Below, piece after piece: positions 1 through 9,096 of a DNA stretch of 64,000 nt. Below the pieces are notes generated by a model, which worked only from the letters and a program-made list of their open reading frames with translations, had not been told where the DNA came from and ran no database searches. Origin of the DNA: Streptococcus sp. 68. Its GTDB lineage: Bacteria > Bacillota > Bacilli > Lactobacillales > Streptococcaceae. Both the position numbers and the translations under genes were made by a program. Location of the stretch: the NCBI RefSeq assembly GCF_013277415.1, contig NZ_VMMX01000005.1:139381-203380 (forward strand). Direction: 5' to 3'. Position 1 is the stretch's first letter. Every line of letters starts with the position of its first letter.

Positions 1-643
1 CACGCTCCCTGCGCTTTTCCTTCATCATATGGGTAATCTTGTAAAACTCCGTTGGATTGAGATAACGGAAAGATAGGTCTTCCAACTCCCATTTGACACT
101 GGAAATTCCCAAACGATGGGCAAGTGGAGCATAGATTTCCATGGTTTCTTTGGAAATGCGCTCCTGCTTGTCTTTTCGAAGATGTTTCAGGGTCCGCATA
201 TTGTGCAAGCGGTCAGACAGTTTGACCAAGATAACACGGATGTCCTCAGACATGGCCATGAGCATCTTACGATGATTTTCCGCTAATTGCTCCTCGATAG
301 ATTTGTACTCGACCTTACCAAGCTTGGTAACCCCATCGACGATTACCCGCACATCAGGACCAAACTCTCTTTCCAAATCGTCCAAGGTCGCATCAGTATC
401 TTCTACCACATCATGCAAGAAACCACAAGCTACTGTTACAGCATCTAGTTTGAGTTTGGCTAAAATACCTGCCACTTGGATAGGATGAATGATATAAGGC
501 TCACCTGATTTGCGATATTGACCACTATGGCATTCCACCGCATAGATCAAGGCCTTATGGACAAAATGGACATCCTCTTCTGTTAAATATTCTTTGGTTA
601 AGGCGACAACTTCTTCGCCTGTTAAATTCACTTCTTTTGGCAT
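1..643 (-). CDS. rel: Rel/SpoT bifunctional (p)ppGpp synthetase/hydrolase, N-terminal part
   Basis: This is the first 214 codons of a long RelA/SpoT-family enzyme; the rest lies outside the window. The protein starts MPKEVNLTGEEVVALTKEYL and continues into the HD hydrolase domain, with the HDVVEDTD metal-binding motif near residue 75 and the SDRLHNMRTLKHL helix after it. The family makes and degrades the stringent-response alarmone (p)ppGpp in the cytoplasm. The visible part covers mainly the hydrolase half; the synthetase, TGS and ACT domains would lie beyond the edge. The ATG is preceded by GGAGAG and by a promoter with TTTTCA and TAAAAT spaced by 17 bp. Confidence 0.95.
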   Translation of the reverse strand, partial: MPKEVNLTGEEVVALTKEYLTEEDVHFVHKALIYAVECHSGQYRKSGEPYIIHPIQVAGILAKLKLDAVTVACGFLHDVVEDTDATLDDLEREFGPDVRVIVDGVTKLGKVEYKSIEEQLAENHRKMLMAMSEDIRVILVKLSDRLHNMRTLKHLRKDKQERISKETMEIYAPLAHRLGISSVKWELEDLSFRYLNPTEFYKITHMMKEKRRER

Positions 644-667
644 CTCTACTCTCCAATTCTTCCTACC

Positions 668-696
668 ATTTTATCACTTTTTTAAGAATATGAAAA
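668..696 (-). promoter_or_regulatory. Probable rel promoter
   Basis: On the minus strand TTTTCA and TAAAAT are separated by exactly 17 bp, and the -10 box lies about 25 bp ahead of the rel ATG. The -35 box is weak, so this is a reasonable but unproven promoter. Confidence 0.5.
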
Positions 697-1092
697 CTAG
701 AAAAAGAGGATTCTAAAGCTTATTCAGTTTGTTAGGAAGGAGGATAACACTCAAGAAATCTCTTAGTTCAACAATATACTTTGAAATTCAACAGTTCTTA
801 TAAAGACTACTATAGTCTAAAGAATCCATGGTATAGTTCTCAAAGAAAATCATTATGTATATAAATTTATACTCTTTTAATTTTTATCTGTAGAACAAAT
901 CAATAAATTAATATACATTGTTTTGAAAAACTAAATCTGTTCGCTTTTCTAGTTATAAGCTAGACTTCTTAATAATCTAATACTAATTCTTAACAATATA
1001 CGCACTACCGTTAACAAATAACCTAACTATTTAACTTTTGAAACGCAAGTCCTATCGTAGTAGGTAATTCTTTACCTCTTGCTCAGATTACA
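697..1092. other. AT-rich intergenic region without a recognisable gene
   Basis: About 400 bp lie between the rel promoter and the choline-binding gene. I see short inverted repeats (for example AGACTA/TAGTCT near 806-820 and AGGTAA/TTACCT near 1060-1078) but no ORF with a convincing ribosome-binding site. I see no clear terminator and no BOX or RUP element. It may be decayed sequence left when the surface-protein gene was inserted next to rel. Confidence 0.5.
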
Positions 1093-2778
1093 TTAAATCC
1101 ATTCACCATTATCGTTCACTCGGTAACCATCTGGTGTTGTTGTGTTAGTTAATATAGCTCCTGAATTGTCTGCATAGTACCATTTCCCATTTACTTCAAA
1201 CCAACTTGTTTGCATGATACCAGATTGATTTAGATAGTACCAAGTTCCATTGTCTTGTAACCAACCTCTTTTCATAACACCTGAGTTATTATCAAGATAA
1301 TACCATAAACCACTACTTTTTGCCCATCCTGTTTGCATAGCACCTGAACTATCAAGATAATACCATAAACCACTACTTTTTACCCATCCTGTTTGCATAG
1401 CACCTGAACTATCAAGATAATACCATAAACCACTACTTTTTACCCATCCTGTTTGTATAGCGCCTGAGCTATCAAGATAATACCATGAATCACCTCTTTT
1501 CACCCATCTTGTTTGCACATTTGAGTTATTAAAAGAGTATCGAACTTCTTGATAAAGCACTCCTGTTTTTGTTTGATTTTGACTAAGGTAATTCCACCTA
1601 CTTTCAAATTGCTTCCAATCAGGAGTTTTCCCTGCTATTTTTATAATTTCGTTTCTACTATCATTTTCTCGATCCTGATTTGAATATTTTTCTTTAGCAT
1701 CATTTTCTTGCTTTGTGTTAACATAATTATCTGATTGATTAATATTATTATCAGCTTGTTTTAAATCTTCTATCTTTATTAACAAATCATGCATTTTAAA
1801 AAATATATCTTTAGATATATCCTGTTTTTCTCCTAACTCTTTTTGTTTTATAGTATAGTCATCCCTTAAAGCCTGTAACACTCTACGTGCTTCCTCTAAT
1901 TTAATTTGTAATTCTTTTAAATTTTCAATTTTTTTCTTATCGTTAGCAACATATTTTTCTATATTTTCAACTTCTCCTGTCATTGAGTAAATATCAGAGT
2001 TTATTCTAGCCACTTCTTTTTGAAAATCTATCAATTCTCTCTCAGAAACTTCCAATTCTTCAGCAAGTTTATAATAATCCTTAAATAGCTCAATATTCTT
2101 TTCATATTCTTTTTGCAAAATTTCAAACTCTTTTTTTAATTGCATAATAATATCTTTAGCATTATTAATTTCTGATAAATTTTCCTTTTCACTTTGTTTT
2201 TTATTAGCTATATCAATCTCAAGAATTTCCTCATGTTCCTTTATATTTTTTTCAAATTCTTTTATCTTATCTTGTTTCTCCCTCATTTTTCTTTTTAAAT
2301 CTTCCGGATGGTTTAAATATTGAAGCTTTTTTGATTCATCCAACAATTTTTGAAGTGCTTCTTCATTTTTTTGATAAGCATTTTGATAACTTTGTTTTTT
2401 TTCGGGAAGTATTGCTTTATCTTTTTGAATTTTTTCTTTTAATAATTCCTTTTCTTTTTCTCTTGTTTTCAAAACTTTTTCAATATTATTTTTATCCTCT
2501 ATCTCTAGTTCAATTTTGAAAACTTCATTCTCTTTCGTATCTCTTTCGTTTCTAATCTCTTCGACCTACTTATTTAAAACATGAATTTCATTATTAATTT
2601 TTTCCAATTCTTTTTGAGTATTTTTCAACTCAAAATCTAATTGTTCTTTTTCTGTTTTTACAATCTCTTTTAAATGTTTTCCAGTTTCTTCAGTAGCTTG
2701 TACCACTAATGATTGATCTACCGTAAATACTAATCCTAACACCACAGTACTAGCTAATATTAGTCTTTTCTTATCCAT
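1093..2778 (-). pseudogene. Choline-binding surface protein interrupted by one in-frame TAG stop
   Basis: The first 70 codons encode a signal peptide (MDKKRLILASTVVLGLVFTV, mature part starting near ATEETGKH) and the start of a Lys/Glu-rich coiled coil, ending in ...VLNK followed by TAG at 2566-2568. The same frame then continues without a break or frameshift (VEEIRNERDTKENEVFKIEL...) into a coiled coil of roughly 260 residues, a short linker and six choline-binding repeats of the WxxxxGxWYYLDxxGxMxTG type. The intact protein would have about 561 residues. The layout resembles PspA/CbpA-type proteins, which bind phosphocholine on teichoic acids. The downstream part could start only from a TTG, without a signal peptide, so a secreted product is unlikely unless the stop is suppressed or is a sequencing error. 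Confidence 0.85.
1261..1500 (-). repeat. 60-bp tandem repeats encoding choline-binding modules
   Basis: Consecutive 60-bp blocks beginning near 1321, 1381 and 1441 are nearly identical (the first two differ at one or two bases) and encode the WVKSSGLWYYLDSSGAMQTG module. The flanking modules are more diverged. Repeats this similar can expand or contract by slippage or recombination. Confidence 0.9.
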
Positions 2779-2806
2779 CTATACTACCTCTTTTAACATT
2801 TTTAAA

Positions 2807-2824
2807 ACACTCTAATTAGAATGT
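2807..2824. promoter_or_regulatory. 18-bp near-palindrome in the leader of the choline-binding gene
   Basis: ACACTCTAATTAGAATGT differs from a perfect palindrome at one symmetric pair of positions. It lies just downstream of the predicted -10 box, where a repressor would block transcription. No known regulator is assigned. Confidence 0.35.
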
Positions 2825-2834
2825 TTACATTTCA

Positions 2835-2864
2835 ATTCTACCTTCCACTTTAAATCCTTGTCAA
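2835..2864 (-). promoter_or_regulatory. Promoter of the choline-binding gene
   Basis: On the minus strand a consensus TTGACA -35 box is followed after 18 bp by TAGAAT, about 57 bp ahead of the ATG. The ribosome-binding site is AGAGG. The promoter looks intact although the gene is broken. Confidence 0.7.
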
Positions 2865-2965
2865 GTATTTTATATTACAATTTTCATTGATTTTTTATAT
2901 CCATCCAACAACATTTATATCATAAGTTTTATACATTTCCTTAAAATCAAAAATCTACCTCTTTC

Positions 2966-2994
2966 TTACCTATTCTCCCTAACTGTGCTATACT
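2966..2994 (+). promoter_or_regulatory. Promoter of the MBL-fold hydrolase gene
   Basis: TTACCT and TATACT are separated by 17 bp, and TGC directly ahead of the -10 box makes it an extended -10. The GGAG ribosome-binding site and ATG follow about 30 bp later. Confidence 0.6.
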
Positions 2995-3027
2995 TATCTT
3001 AGTACATTCTTTGAGATTGGAGCTAGT

Positions 3028-3657
3028 ATGAAAATCCATAAAACCGTGAATCCTGTTGCCTATGAAAATACCTATTACTTGGAAGGCGAAAAACACCTCA
3101 TCGTCGTCGATCCTGGCAGCCATTGGGAAGCCATTCGTCAGACAATCGAGAAGATCAACAAACCGATCTGTGCCATTCTATTGACCCATGCCCATTATGA
3201 CCATATCATGAGCTTGGACTTGGTTCGTGAAACTTTTGGCAATCCTCCTGTCTATATCGCAGATAGCGAAGCCAGCTGGCTCTATACTCCTGTCGATAAT
3301 CTCTCTGGACTACCTCGCCACGATGATATGGCAGATGTGGTCGCAAAACCAGCTGAACACACCTTTGTCTTTCACGAAGAATACCAACTAGAGGAATTTC
3401 GTTTCACTGTCTTGCCAACACCAGGGCATTCTATCGGTGGTGTTTCTATCGTCTTTCCGCAAGCTCATTTGGTCTTGACAGGTGATGCTCTGTTCCGTGA
3501 AACAATCGGACGGACGGATCTTCCAACTGGTAGCATGGAACAACTCCTCCATAGTATCCAGACTCAACTTTTGACCCTACCAAACTACGACGTCTATCCA
3601 GGGCATGGTCCAGCTACTACTATCGCTCACGAAAAAACTTTCAATCCTTTTTTCTAG
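3028..3657 (+). CDS. Metallo-beta-lactamase-fold hydrolase (glyoxalase II-like)
   Basis: This 209-residue cytoplasmic protein has the MBL-fold metal signature THAHYDH near residue 53, later ligands in PTPGHS (about 134) and the GDALF motif (about 152), and a final PGHGP motif (about 193). Family members with this pattern hydrolyse thioesters such as S-lactoylglutathione or act on other small substrates; the real substrate is unknown. A separate glyoxalase II substrate-binding domain is absent because the protein ends soon after the MBL core. It is a single gene, convergent with pepO, and shares a bidirectional terminator with it. Confidence 0.85.
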   Translation: MKIHKTVNPVAYENTYYLEGEKHLIVVDPGSHWEAIRQTIEKINKPICAILLTHAHYDHIMSLDLVRETFGNPPVYIADSEASWLYTPVDNLSGLPRHDDMADVVAKPAEHTFVFHEEYQLEEFRFTVLPTPGHSIGGVSIVFPQAHLVLTGDALFRETIGRTDLPTGSMEQLLHSIQTQLLTLPNYDVYPGHGPATTIAHEKTFNPFF

Positions 3658-3717
3658 TAAAATGATGACAATGTCTATCGCATTTTAAGTACACTATCCA
3701 GCAAATCTTTCCATTAT

Positions 3718-3766
3718 AAAAGGCATCCTATCAAGTTTTTCACACCTGATTGGATGCCTTTTTTCT
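3718..3766. terminator. Bidirectional terminator between the hydrolase gene and pepO
   Basis: The arms AAAAGGCATCC and GGATGCCTTTT pair perfectly and are extended by ATCA/TGAT after one mismatch. T-runs follow on both strands, which suits two convergent genes. Confidence 0.85.
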
Positions 3767-3785
3767 GATGACTAGATTTTTTGCA

Positions 3786-5678
3786 TTACCAAATAATGAC
3801 GCGGTCTTCTGGTGAACGCCACATTCCGTCGCCTTCTTTGACATCATAGGTTGTAAAGAAATCATCGAAGTTTGGTACTTGTACATTGACACGGAGTTTA
3901 GCTGGTGCATGTACATCGACGCTAGCCAAAAGTTTCATAAATTCTGGGCGACCTTTCATGCGCCAAATGCGACCGAAGTTGTAGAAGAATTCTTCTGCTG
4001 AGAAGTCTGGTTCTCGCTTAGCTGCTTCAAGCGCTGCTGCGATTCCTCCCAAGTCAGCCACGTTTTCTGATACAGTCAATTTACCGTTGATGGTTGCTCC
4101 ATAAGAATCTTGTCCATCAAATTGGTCAATGACTTTTTGTGTTTTCTCCTTGAAGGCAGCATAGTCGCTCTCTGTCCACCAATCCTTGAGGCTACCATTT
4201 TCATCAAAGGAAGCTCCATTGGTATCAAAGGCGTGAGAAATTTCATGGGCAATAACTGCACCAATACCACCGTAGTTAGCAGAAGATGACTGATGCAAAT
4301 CATAGAAAGGTGCTTGTAAAATAGCCGCTGGAAAGACAATCAGGTTCTTCTGTGGATTGTAGTAGGCATTGACCATATGAGCAGGCATGCCCCATTCCTT
4401 GTAGTCTACAGGCTGGTTCCACTTGCTCCAACTGTGCTTGATTTCCACACGCGCAAAGGCTAGAGCATTATCAAAAAGACTAGCATTTTCATCCACTACC
4501 TTGTCCTTGTAGCGTTCTGGCAATTCTTCAGGGTAACCGATATAAGGCTTGATGACATTGAGTTTGACGATGGCCTTATCACGAGTTTCAGGAGTCAGCC
4601 AGTCATTTTTAGCCAAGCGTTCCTTATAGACATCAATCATGGTTGCCACTTTTTTCTCTACATCTGCCTTAGCTTCTGGAGAGAATTTTTCATGGGCATA
4701 CCAGAGACCCAAGGCTTGTTTGAAAGGACCTTGTGCTAGTTGATAAGCTGCCTTGACCTTGTCTTTGGCTTCTGGAACTCCTGAAAGCGCACGGCTATAG
4801 GCACCTGACAAGACACGGATTTCTTCTGTTAAATAGCTGGTTGAGAGATTGACAACACTCAAAATCAAGGTTGCCTTGAGGAGAGGCCAAGCTTCTTCAC
4901 TATAGAATTGGTCTGCTGCTTGCCAGAAGCGTTCCTCATCTACGATAACCTTGTCTGGTACTTGTCCAAGAACGGCTTGGAAGAAATCATCCAGAGGTAG
5001 GGCAGGCGCAAATTTCTTGAAATCTTCATATGAATATGGATGGTAGAGTTTAGCATACTCTGAACTTTCTTCATTAGAAAGAACTACTGCTGCAATTCGG
5101 CGGTCCAATTCTAGTCTTTTCTCTAGCAAATCTTCAATTTCTGTATCAGAGAAATCATAAGCCTTGAGAAGATTTGCGCTAGTTTCTTTCCAAAGAGTTA
5201 AGAGCTCTTCGCGCTGAGGATGGTCTTCTGCATAGTAGGTCGTGTCTGGAAGGATCGTGCTTGGAGCGCTAGCCCACAAAACGTTGATTCTGGCATCCAT
5301 AAAGTCTGGTGATACACCAAAAGGAAGGAAGTTTGGTTTTCCTGCAAGCTCAAACTCTGCTAGTCTAGCTGTAAAATCTGCAAAAGTCTCCAATTCTTGG
5401 AATTCTTTAAGAAGAGGTAAAACAGGTGTGATACCGTCAGCCTCTCTCTTGTCAAAATCACGAACTAGGCGGTGGTATTTGACAAAATTTTCTAAAATAG
5501 CATCCTCAGGCACCTCTTCTCCTGCCAACCACTTGTCTGTTGTCGCCAACATCAGGTCTTCAATTTCCTGGTCTAAATCAACAAAACCTCCCGTTTGAGA
5601 CTTATCTGCTGGGATTTCAGCTGTCTGTTGCCATTCTCCATTGATTGCATCATAAAAATCATCTTGATAACGTGTCAT
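3786..5678 (-). CDS. pepO: M13-family zinc endopeptidase PepO
   Basis: This 630-residue neprilysin-like metallopeptidase has the zinc site HEISHAFDTNG, the third ligand region ENVADLGG, and the substrate-binding motif NAYYNP that typifies M13 enzymes. In pneumococci PepO cleaves oligopeptides and also acts at the cell surface, binding plasminogen and fibronectin. No signal peptide is visible, as is usual for this family in streptococci. I chose the ATG that gives MTRYQDDFYDAINGEW, the conserved family N-terminus; an upstream in-frame ATG would add 20 atypical residues. It appears to be a single-gene unit. Confidence 0.95.
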   Translation of the reverse strand: MTRYQDDFYDAINGEWQQTAEIPADKSQTGGFVDLDQEIEDLMLATTDKWLAGEEVPEDAILENFVKYHRLVRDFDKREADGITPVLPLLKEFQELETFADFTARLAEFELAGKPNFLPFGVSPDFMDARINVLWASAPSTILPDTTYYAEDHPQREELLTLWKETSANLLKAYDFSDTEIEDLLEKRLELDRRIAAVVLSNEESSEYAKLYHPYSYEDFKKFAPALPLDDFFQAVLGQVPDKVIVDEERFWQAADQFYSEEAWPLLKATLILSVVNLSTSYLTEEIRVLSGAYSRALSGVPEAKDKVKAAYQLAQGPFKQALGLWYAHEKFSPEAKADVEKKVATMIDVYKERLAKNDWLTPETRDKAIVKLNVIKPYIGYPEELPERYKDKVVDENASLFDNALAFARVEIKHSWSKWNQPVDYKEWGMPAHMVNAYYNPQKNLIVFPAAILQAPFYDLHQSSSANYGGIGAVIAHEISHAFDTNGASFDENGSLKDWWTESDYAAFKEKTQKVIDQFDGQDSYGATINGKLTVSENVADLGGIAAALEAAKREPDFSAEEFFYNFGRIWRMKGRPEFMKLLASVDVHAPAKLRVNVQVPNFDDFFTTYDVKEGDGMWRSPEDRVIIW

Positions 5679-5793
5679 CGTGTTCTCGCTTTCATTTGTA
5701 CTTGTTTTTAGCTTAACAAAAATTGCTTGGGAATGCAATTAAAAATGAATAGATGTTTCCCATTATTTTTCAGTTATTATTTTAATTTTTTCA

Positions 5794-5815
5794 AAAATTA
5801 ACTTGACTTAATTTT
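5794..5815. promoter_or_regulatory. PsaR-like manganese operator
   Basis: Perfect 8-bp arms AAAATTAA and TTAATTTT flank the spacer CTTGAC. The site overlaps the -35 box of the psa promoter, so the DtxR-family regulator PsaR bound with Mn would block RNA polymerase. The sequence resembles the PsaR operator known upstream of psaB in pneumococci; binding here is inferred. Confidence 0.7.
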
Positions 5816-5831
5816 TTTTTTAATGTATATT
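5803..5831 (+). promoter_or_regulatory. psaBCA promoter
   Basis: TTGACT and TATATT are separated by 17 bp, with the -35 box inside the PsaR-like palindrome. A strong AGGAGG at 5839-5844 follows, 11 bp before the psaB ATG. Confidence 0.7.
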
Positions 5832-5855
5832 AAGAGACAGGAGGAATATAAGTTT

Positions 5856-6578
5856 ATGATACGTATCGAAAACCTCAGTGTCTCCTACAAAGAAACGTTG
5901 GCACTTAAGGATATTTCACTAGTGCTCCATGGACCGACAATTACAGGTATCATTGGCCCAAACGGTGCTGGAAAATCAACATTATTAAAAGGGATGCTGG
6001 GAATTATCCCACATCAAGGTCAGGCATTTCTCGATGACAAGGAAGTTAAAAAATCCTTACACCGAATTGCCTATGTCGAACAAAAAATCAATATCGACTA
6101 CAACTTTCCCATCAAGGTCAAGGAATGCGTCTCGTTAGGACTCTTTCCCTCTATCCCTCTCTTTCGAAGTTTAAAGGCTAAACATTGGAAGAAAGTGAAA
6201 GAAGCCCTTGAAATCGTCGGTCTAGCTGACTACGCTGAACGGCAAATCAGTCAACTGTCTGGAGGTCAATTCCAGCGGGTCTTGATTGCCAGATGTTTGG
6301 TACAGGAAGCCGACTATATCCTCTTGGATGAACCCTTTGTTGGGATTGACTCTGTCAGTGAGGAAATCATCATGAATACGCTGAGAGATCTGAAAAAAGC
6401 TGGGAAGACGGTTCTCATCGTCCACCACGACCTCAGCAAGGTTCCCCACTACTTCGATCAAGTCTTGCTTGTTAATCGAGAAGTGATTGCCTTTGGTCCA
6501 ACCAAAGAAACCTTTACCGAAACCAATCTAAAAGAAGCTTACGGTAATCGACTCTTTTTCAATGGAGGTGACCTATGA
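5856..6578 (+). CDS. psaB: Manganese ABC transporter ATP-binding protein PsaB
   Basis: This 240-residue ATPase energises Mn(II) uptake with the permease PsaC and lipoprotein PsaA. It has Walker [10 protein letters not shown] near residue 37, signature LSGGQFQRV near 133, Walker B YILLDEPF near 155 and the H-loop histidine in LIVHHD. An upstream in-frame ATG at 5823 would add 11 residues, but the AGGAGG is spaced for the ATG giving [13 protein letters not shown]. The stop overlaps the psaC start by 4 bp, indicating translational coupling. Expression is expected to fall at high manganese through the PsaR-like operator. Confidence 0.95.
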   Translation: MIRIENLSVSYKETLALKDISLVLHGPTITGIIGPNGAGKSTLLKGMLGIIPHQGQAFLDDKEVKKSLHRIAYVEQKINIDYNFPIKVKECVSLGLFPSIPLFRSLKAKHWKKVKEALEIVGLADYAERQISQLSGGQFQRVLIARCLVQEADYILLDEPFVGIDSVSEEIIMNTLRDLKKAGKTVLIVHHDLSKVPHYFDQVLLVNREVIAFGPTKETFTETNLKEAYGNRLFFNGGDL

Positions 6579-7423
6579 TTGCAGAATTTATCGATGGATT
6601 GCAAAAATTCCATTTCCTACAAAATGCCTTGATAACAGCTATTGTCGTCGGGGTCGTAGCTGGAGCTGTGGGATGTTTCATCATTCTACGCGGGATGTCA
6701 CTCATGGGAGATGCCATTTCACATGCTGTCTTACCAGGTGTAGCCCTCTCCTTTATCTTGGGCCTTGACTTCTTTATCGGAGCCATTGTCTTTGGATTGC
6801 TAGCTGCCATCATCATTACCTACATCAAGGGGAACTCGATTATCAAAAGCGATACCGCCATCGGCATTACCTTTTCTTCTTTCTTAGCCCTCGGTATCAT
6901 CTTGATTAGTGTCGCTAAAAGTTCAACTGACCTTTTCCATATCCTTTTTGGTAATATCCTAGCCGTCCAAGATACGGATATGTTTATTACTATGGGTGTT
7001 GGGGCAGTCATTCTCTTGTTAATCTGGATTTTCTTCAAGCAACTCTTGATAACTTCCTTTGATGAACTCTTGGCTAAAGCCATGGGAATGCCTGTCAATT
7101 TCTATCACTACCTTCTCATGGTACTCTTGACTCTCGTGTCTGTGACAGCCATGCAAAGTGTCGGAACTATCCTGATTGTAGCCATGCTGATTACCCCAGC
7201 TGCAACTGCTTATCTGTATGCTAATAGCCTGAAAAGCATGATTTTCCTTTCCTCAACCTTTGGAGCTACTGCTTCAGTTTTGGGACTCTTTATCGGTTAT
7301 AGCTTTAACGTTGCGGCAGGTTCTAGTATCGTGCTTACAGCTGCTAGTTTCTTTCTCATTAGCTTCTTTATCGCTCCAAAACAACGATATTTGAAACTAA
7401 AAAATAAACATTTGTTAAAATAA
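6575..7423 (+). CDS. psaC: Manganese ABC transporter permease PsaC
   Basis: This 282-residue protein of the ABC-3 metal permease family is almost entirely hydrophobic, with about eight or nine membrane helices. The cytoplasmic loop around [11 protein letters not shown] probably contacts the ATPase PsaB. It opens with [20 protein letters not shown] and carries the typical [23 protein letters not shown] segment early in the protein. It lies between psaB (4-bp overlap) and psaA (34-bp gap with a small hairpin), in the usual operon order. Confidence 0.95.
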   Translation: MIAEFIDGLQKFHFLQNALITAIVVGVVAGAVGCFIILRGMSLMGDAISHAVLPGVALSFILGLDFFIGAIVFGLLAAIIITYIKGNSIIKSDTAIGITFSSFLALGIILISVAKSSTDLFHILFGNILAVQDTDMFITMGVGAVILLLIWIFFKQLLITSFDELLAKAMGMPVNFYHYLLMVLLTLVSVTAMQSVGTILIVAMLITPAATAYLYANSLKSMIFLSSTFGATASVLGLFIGYSFNVAAGSSIVLTAASFFLISFFIAPKQRYLKLKNKHLLK

Positions 7424-7436
7424 GGGGCAAAGCCCC
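7424..7436 (+). other. Small GC hairpin between psaC and psaA
   Basis: GGGGC and GCCCC pair around an AAA loop immediately after the psaC stop. There is no T-run, so it is more likely an mRNA stability or processing element than a terminator. It could help psaA reach higher levels than the membrane components. Confidence 0.45.
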
Positions 7437-7457
7437 AATAATAAATTGGAGGATCTA

Positions 7458-8387
7458 ATGAAAAAATTAGGTACATTACTCGTTCTCTTTCTTTCCGTTA
7501 TTGTTCTTGTAGCATGTGCTAGCGGAAAAAAAGATGCAGCTTCTGGTCAAAAACTAAAAGTTGTTGCTACAAACTCAATCATCGCTGATATTACTAAAAA
7601 TATTGCTGGTGACAAGATTGATCTTCATAGTATCGTTCCGATTGGGCAAGACCCACACGAATACGAACCACTTCCTGAAGATGTTAAGAAAACTTCTGAG
7701 GCTGACCTCATTTTCTATAACGGTATCAACCTTGAAACAGGTGGCAATGCTTGGTTTACCAAATTGGTAGAAAATGCTAAGAAAACTGAAAACAAAGACT
7801 ACTTTGCAGTCAGCGAAGGCGTTGATGTCATCTACCTTGAAGGAAAAAATGAAAAAGGTAAAGAAGACCCACACGCTTGGCTCAACCTTGAAAATGGGAT
7901 TATCTTTGCTAAAAATATCGCTAAACAATTGAGCGCCAAAGATCCTAACAACAAGGAATTCTATGAAAAAAATCTCAAAGAATATACTGATAAGTTAGAC
8001 AAACTTGATAAAGAAAGTAAGGATAAATTTAATAACATCCCTGCTGAAAAGAAACTCATTGTAACCAGCGAAGGAGCATTCAAATACTTCTCTAAAGCCT
8101 ATGGTGTCCCAAGTGCTTACATCTGGGAAATCAACACTGAAGAAGAAGGAACACCTGAACAAATCAAGACCTTGGTTGAAAAACTTCGCCAAACAAAAGT
8201 TCCATCACTCTTTGTAGAATCAAGTGTGGATGACCGTCCAATGAAAACTGTTTCTCAAGACACAAACATCCCAATCTACGCACAAATCTTTACTGACTCT
8301 ATCGCAGAACAAGGTAAAGAAGGCGACAGCTACTACAGCATGATGAAATACAACCTTGACAAGATTGCTGAAGGATTGGCAAAATAA
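7458..8387 (+). CDS. psaA: Manganese-binding lipoprotein PsaA
   Basis: This 309-residue cluster A-I solute-binding lipoprotein delivers Mn(II) (and can bind Zn) to PsaBC at the outer membrane face. It has a lipoprotein signal peptide with lipobox LVAC. The four metal ligands are visible as His in DPHEYEP, His in [11 protein letters not shown], Glu in [10 protein letters not shown] and Asp in [10 protein letters not shown]. The ATG following GGAGG gives [10 protein letters not shown]; the ATG four codons upstream overlaps that ribosome-binding site. A strong terminator follows. In pneumococci PsaA is an abundant surface antigen needed for oxidative-stress resistance and virulence. Confidence 0.97.
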   Translation: MKKLGTLLVLFLSVIVLVACASGKKDAASGQKLKVVATNSIIADITKNIAGDKIDLHSIVPIGQDPHEYEPLPEDVKKTSEADLIFYNGINLETGGNAWFTKLVENAKKTENKDYFAVSEGVDVIYLEGKNEKGKEDPHAWLNLENGIIFAKNIAKQLSAKDPNNKEFYEKNLKEYTDKLDKLDKESKDKFNNIPAEKKLIVTSEGAFKYFSKAYGVPSAYIWEINTEEEGTPEQIKTLVEKLRQTKVPSLFVESSVDDRPMKTVSQDTNIPIYAQIFTDSIAEQGKEGDSYYSMMKYNLDKIAEGLAK

Positions 8388-8394
8388 GCCTCTT

Positions 8395-8428
8395 AAAAAC
8401 GTCATTCTCACATGAGCTGACGTTTTTT
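8395..8428 (+). terminator. psaA terminator
   Basis: AAAACGTCA and TGACGTTTT form a stem directly followed by T residues, a few bases after the psaA stop. Confidence 0.85.
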
Positions 8429-8454
8429 CTATGCACACATTTCCGGTCAAATCA

Positions 8455-8484
8455 TTGGAAAATTCTGACCGTTTCAGCTACAAT
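8455..8484 (+). promoter_or_regulatory. Promoter of the thiol peroxidase gene
   Basis: TTGGAA and TACAAT are separated by 18 bp, between the psaA terminator and the tpx ATG. This suggests tpx can be transcribed independently of psaBCA. Confidence 0.55.
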
Positions 8485-8509
8485 GGAAGAAAAAAGATTG
8501 GAGTATCTT

Positions 8510-9001
8510 ATGGTAACTTTTCTCGGAAATCCTGTGAGCTTTACAGGTAAACAACTACAAGTCGGCGACAAGGCGCTTGATTTTTCTCTCACTACAACAG
8601 ACCTTTCTAAAAAATCTCTGGCTGATTTTGATGGCAAGAAAAAAGTCTTGAGTGTCGTGCCTTCTATCGATACAGGCATCTGCTCAACTCAAACGCGTCG
8701 TTTTAATGAAGAACTGGCTGGACTGGATAATACGGTTGTCTTGACTGTTTCAATGGACCTGCCTTTTGCCCAAAAACGTTGGTGCGGTGCTGAAGGTATT
8801 GAAAATGCCATCATGCTCTCAGACTACTTTGACCATTCTTTTGGACGTGATTATGCCCTCTTAATCAATGAGTGGCACCTATTGGCACGCGCAGTCTTTG
8901 TCCTCGATACTGACAATACGATTCGCTACGTTGAATACGTGGACAATATCAATTCTGAGCCAAACTTCGAAGCCGCAATTGCAGCTGCTAAAGCCCTATA
9001 G
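8510..9001 (+). CDS. tpx: Thiol peroxidase (Tpx/PsaD)
   Basis: This 163-residue atypical 2-Cys peroxiredoxin reduces peroxides in the cytoplasm using thioredoxin-type reductants. The peroxidatic Cys lies in the [11 protein letters not shown] motif (about residue 58) and the resolving Cys in RWCGAEG (about 92); the Thr and Arg that activate the peroxidatic Cys are present. The ATG with GGAG eight bases upstream gives [13 protein letters not shown], the family N-terminus; an earlier ATG would add nine residues and overlaps the promoter. Its place after psaBCA links manganese uptake with peroxide defence, as in pneumococci. Confidence 0.95.
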   Translation: MVTFLGNPVSFTGKQLQVGDKALDFSLTTTDLSKKSLADFDGKKKVLSVVPSIDTGICSTQTRRFNEELAGLDNTVVLTVSMDLPFAQKRWCGAEGIENAIMLSDYFDHSFGRDYALLINEWHLLARAVFVLDTDNTIRYVEYVDNINSEPNFEAAIAAAKAL

Positions 9002-9053
9002 AAAAAATCCTCTGTCACAAAGAGTTCCCTACTCTTTGAAACGGAGGATTTTT
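9002..9053. terminator. Bidirectional terminator between tpx and the ABC exporter
   Basis: AAAAATCCTC pairs with GAGGATTTTT, with an inner stem CAAAGAGT/ACTCTTTG. Runs of A and T flank both sides, fitting the convergent genes. Confidence 0.8.
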
Positions 9054-9096
9054 GCTTACGAGTAAATATAATTTCAATCAGCTAAAACCAACTGCC

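Noticed and set aside
1306-1500. Possible CRISPR array because of regular 60-bp repeats
   Set aside because: The repeats have no variable spacers and encode choline-binding modules in frame.
1093-2472. The 459-codon part of the choline-binding gene as an independent gene starting at TTG
   Set aside because: The frame is continuous with the upstream signal-peptide part apart from one TAG, and no ribosome-binding site precedes the TTG.
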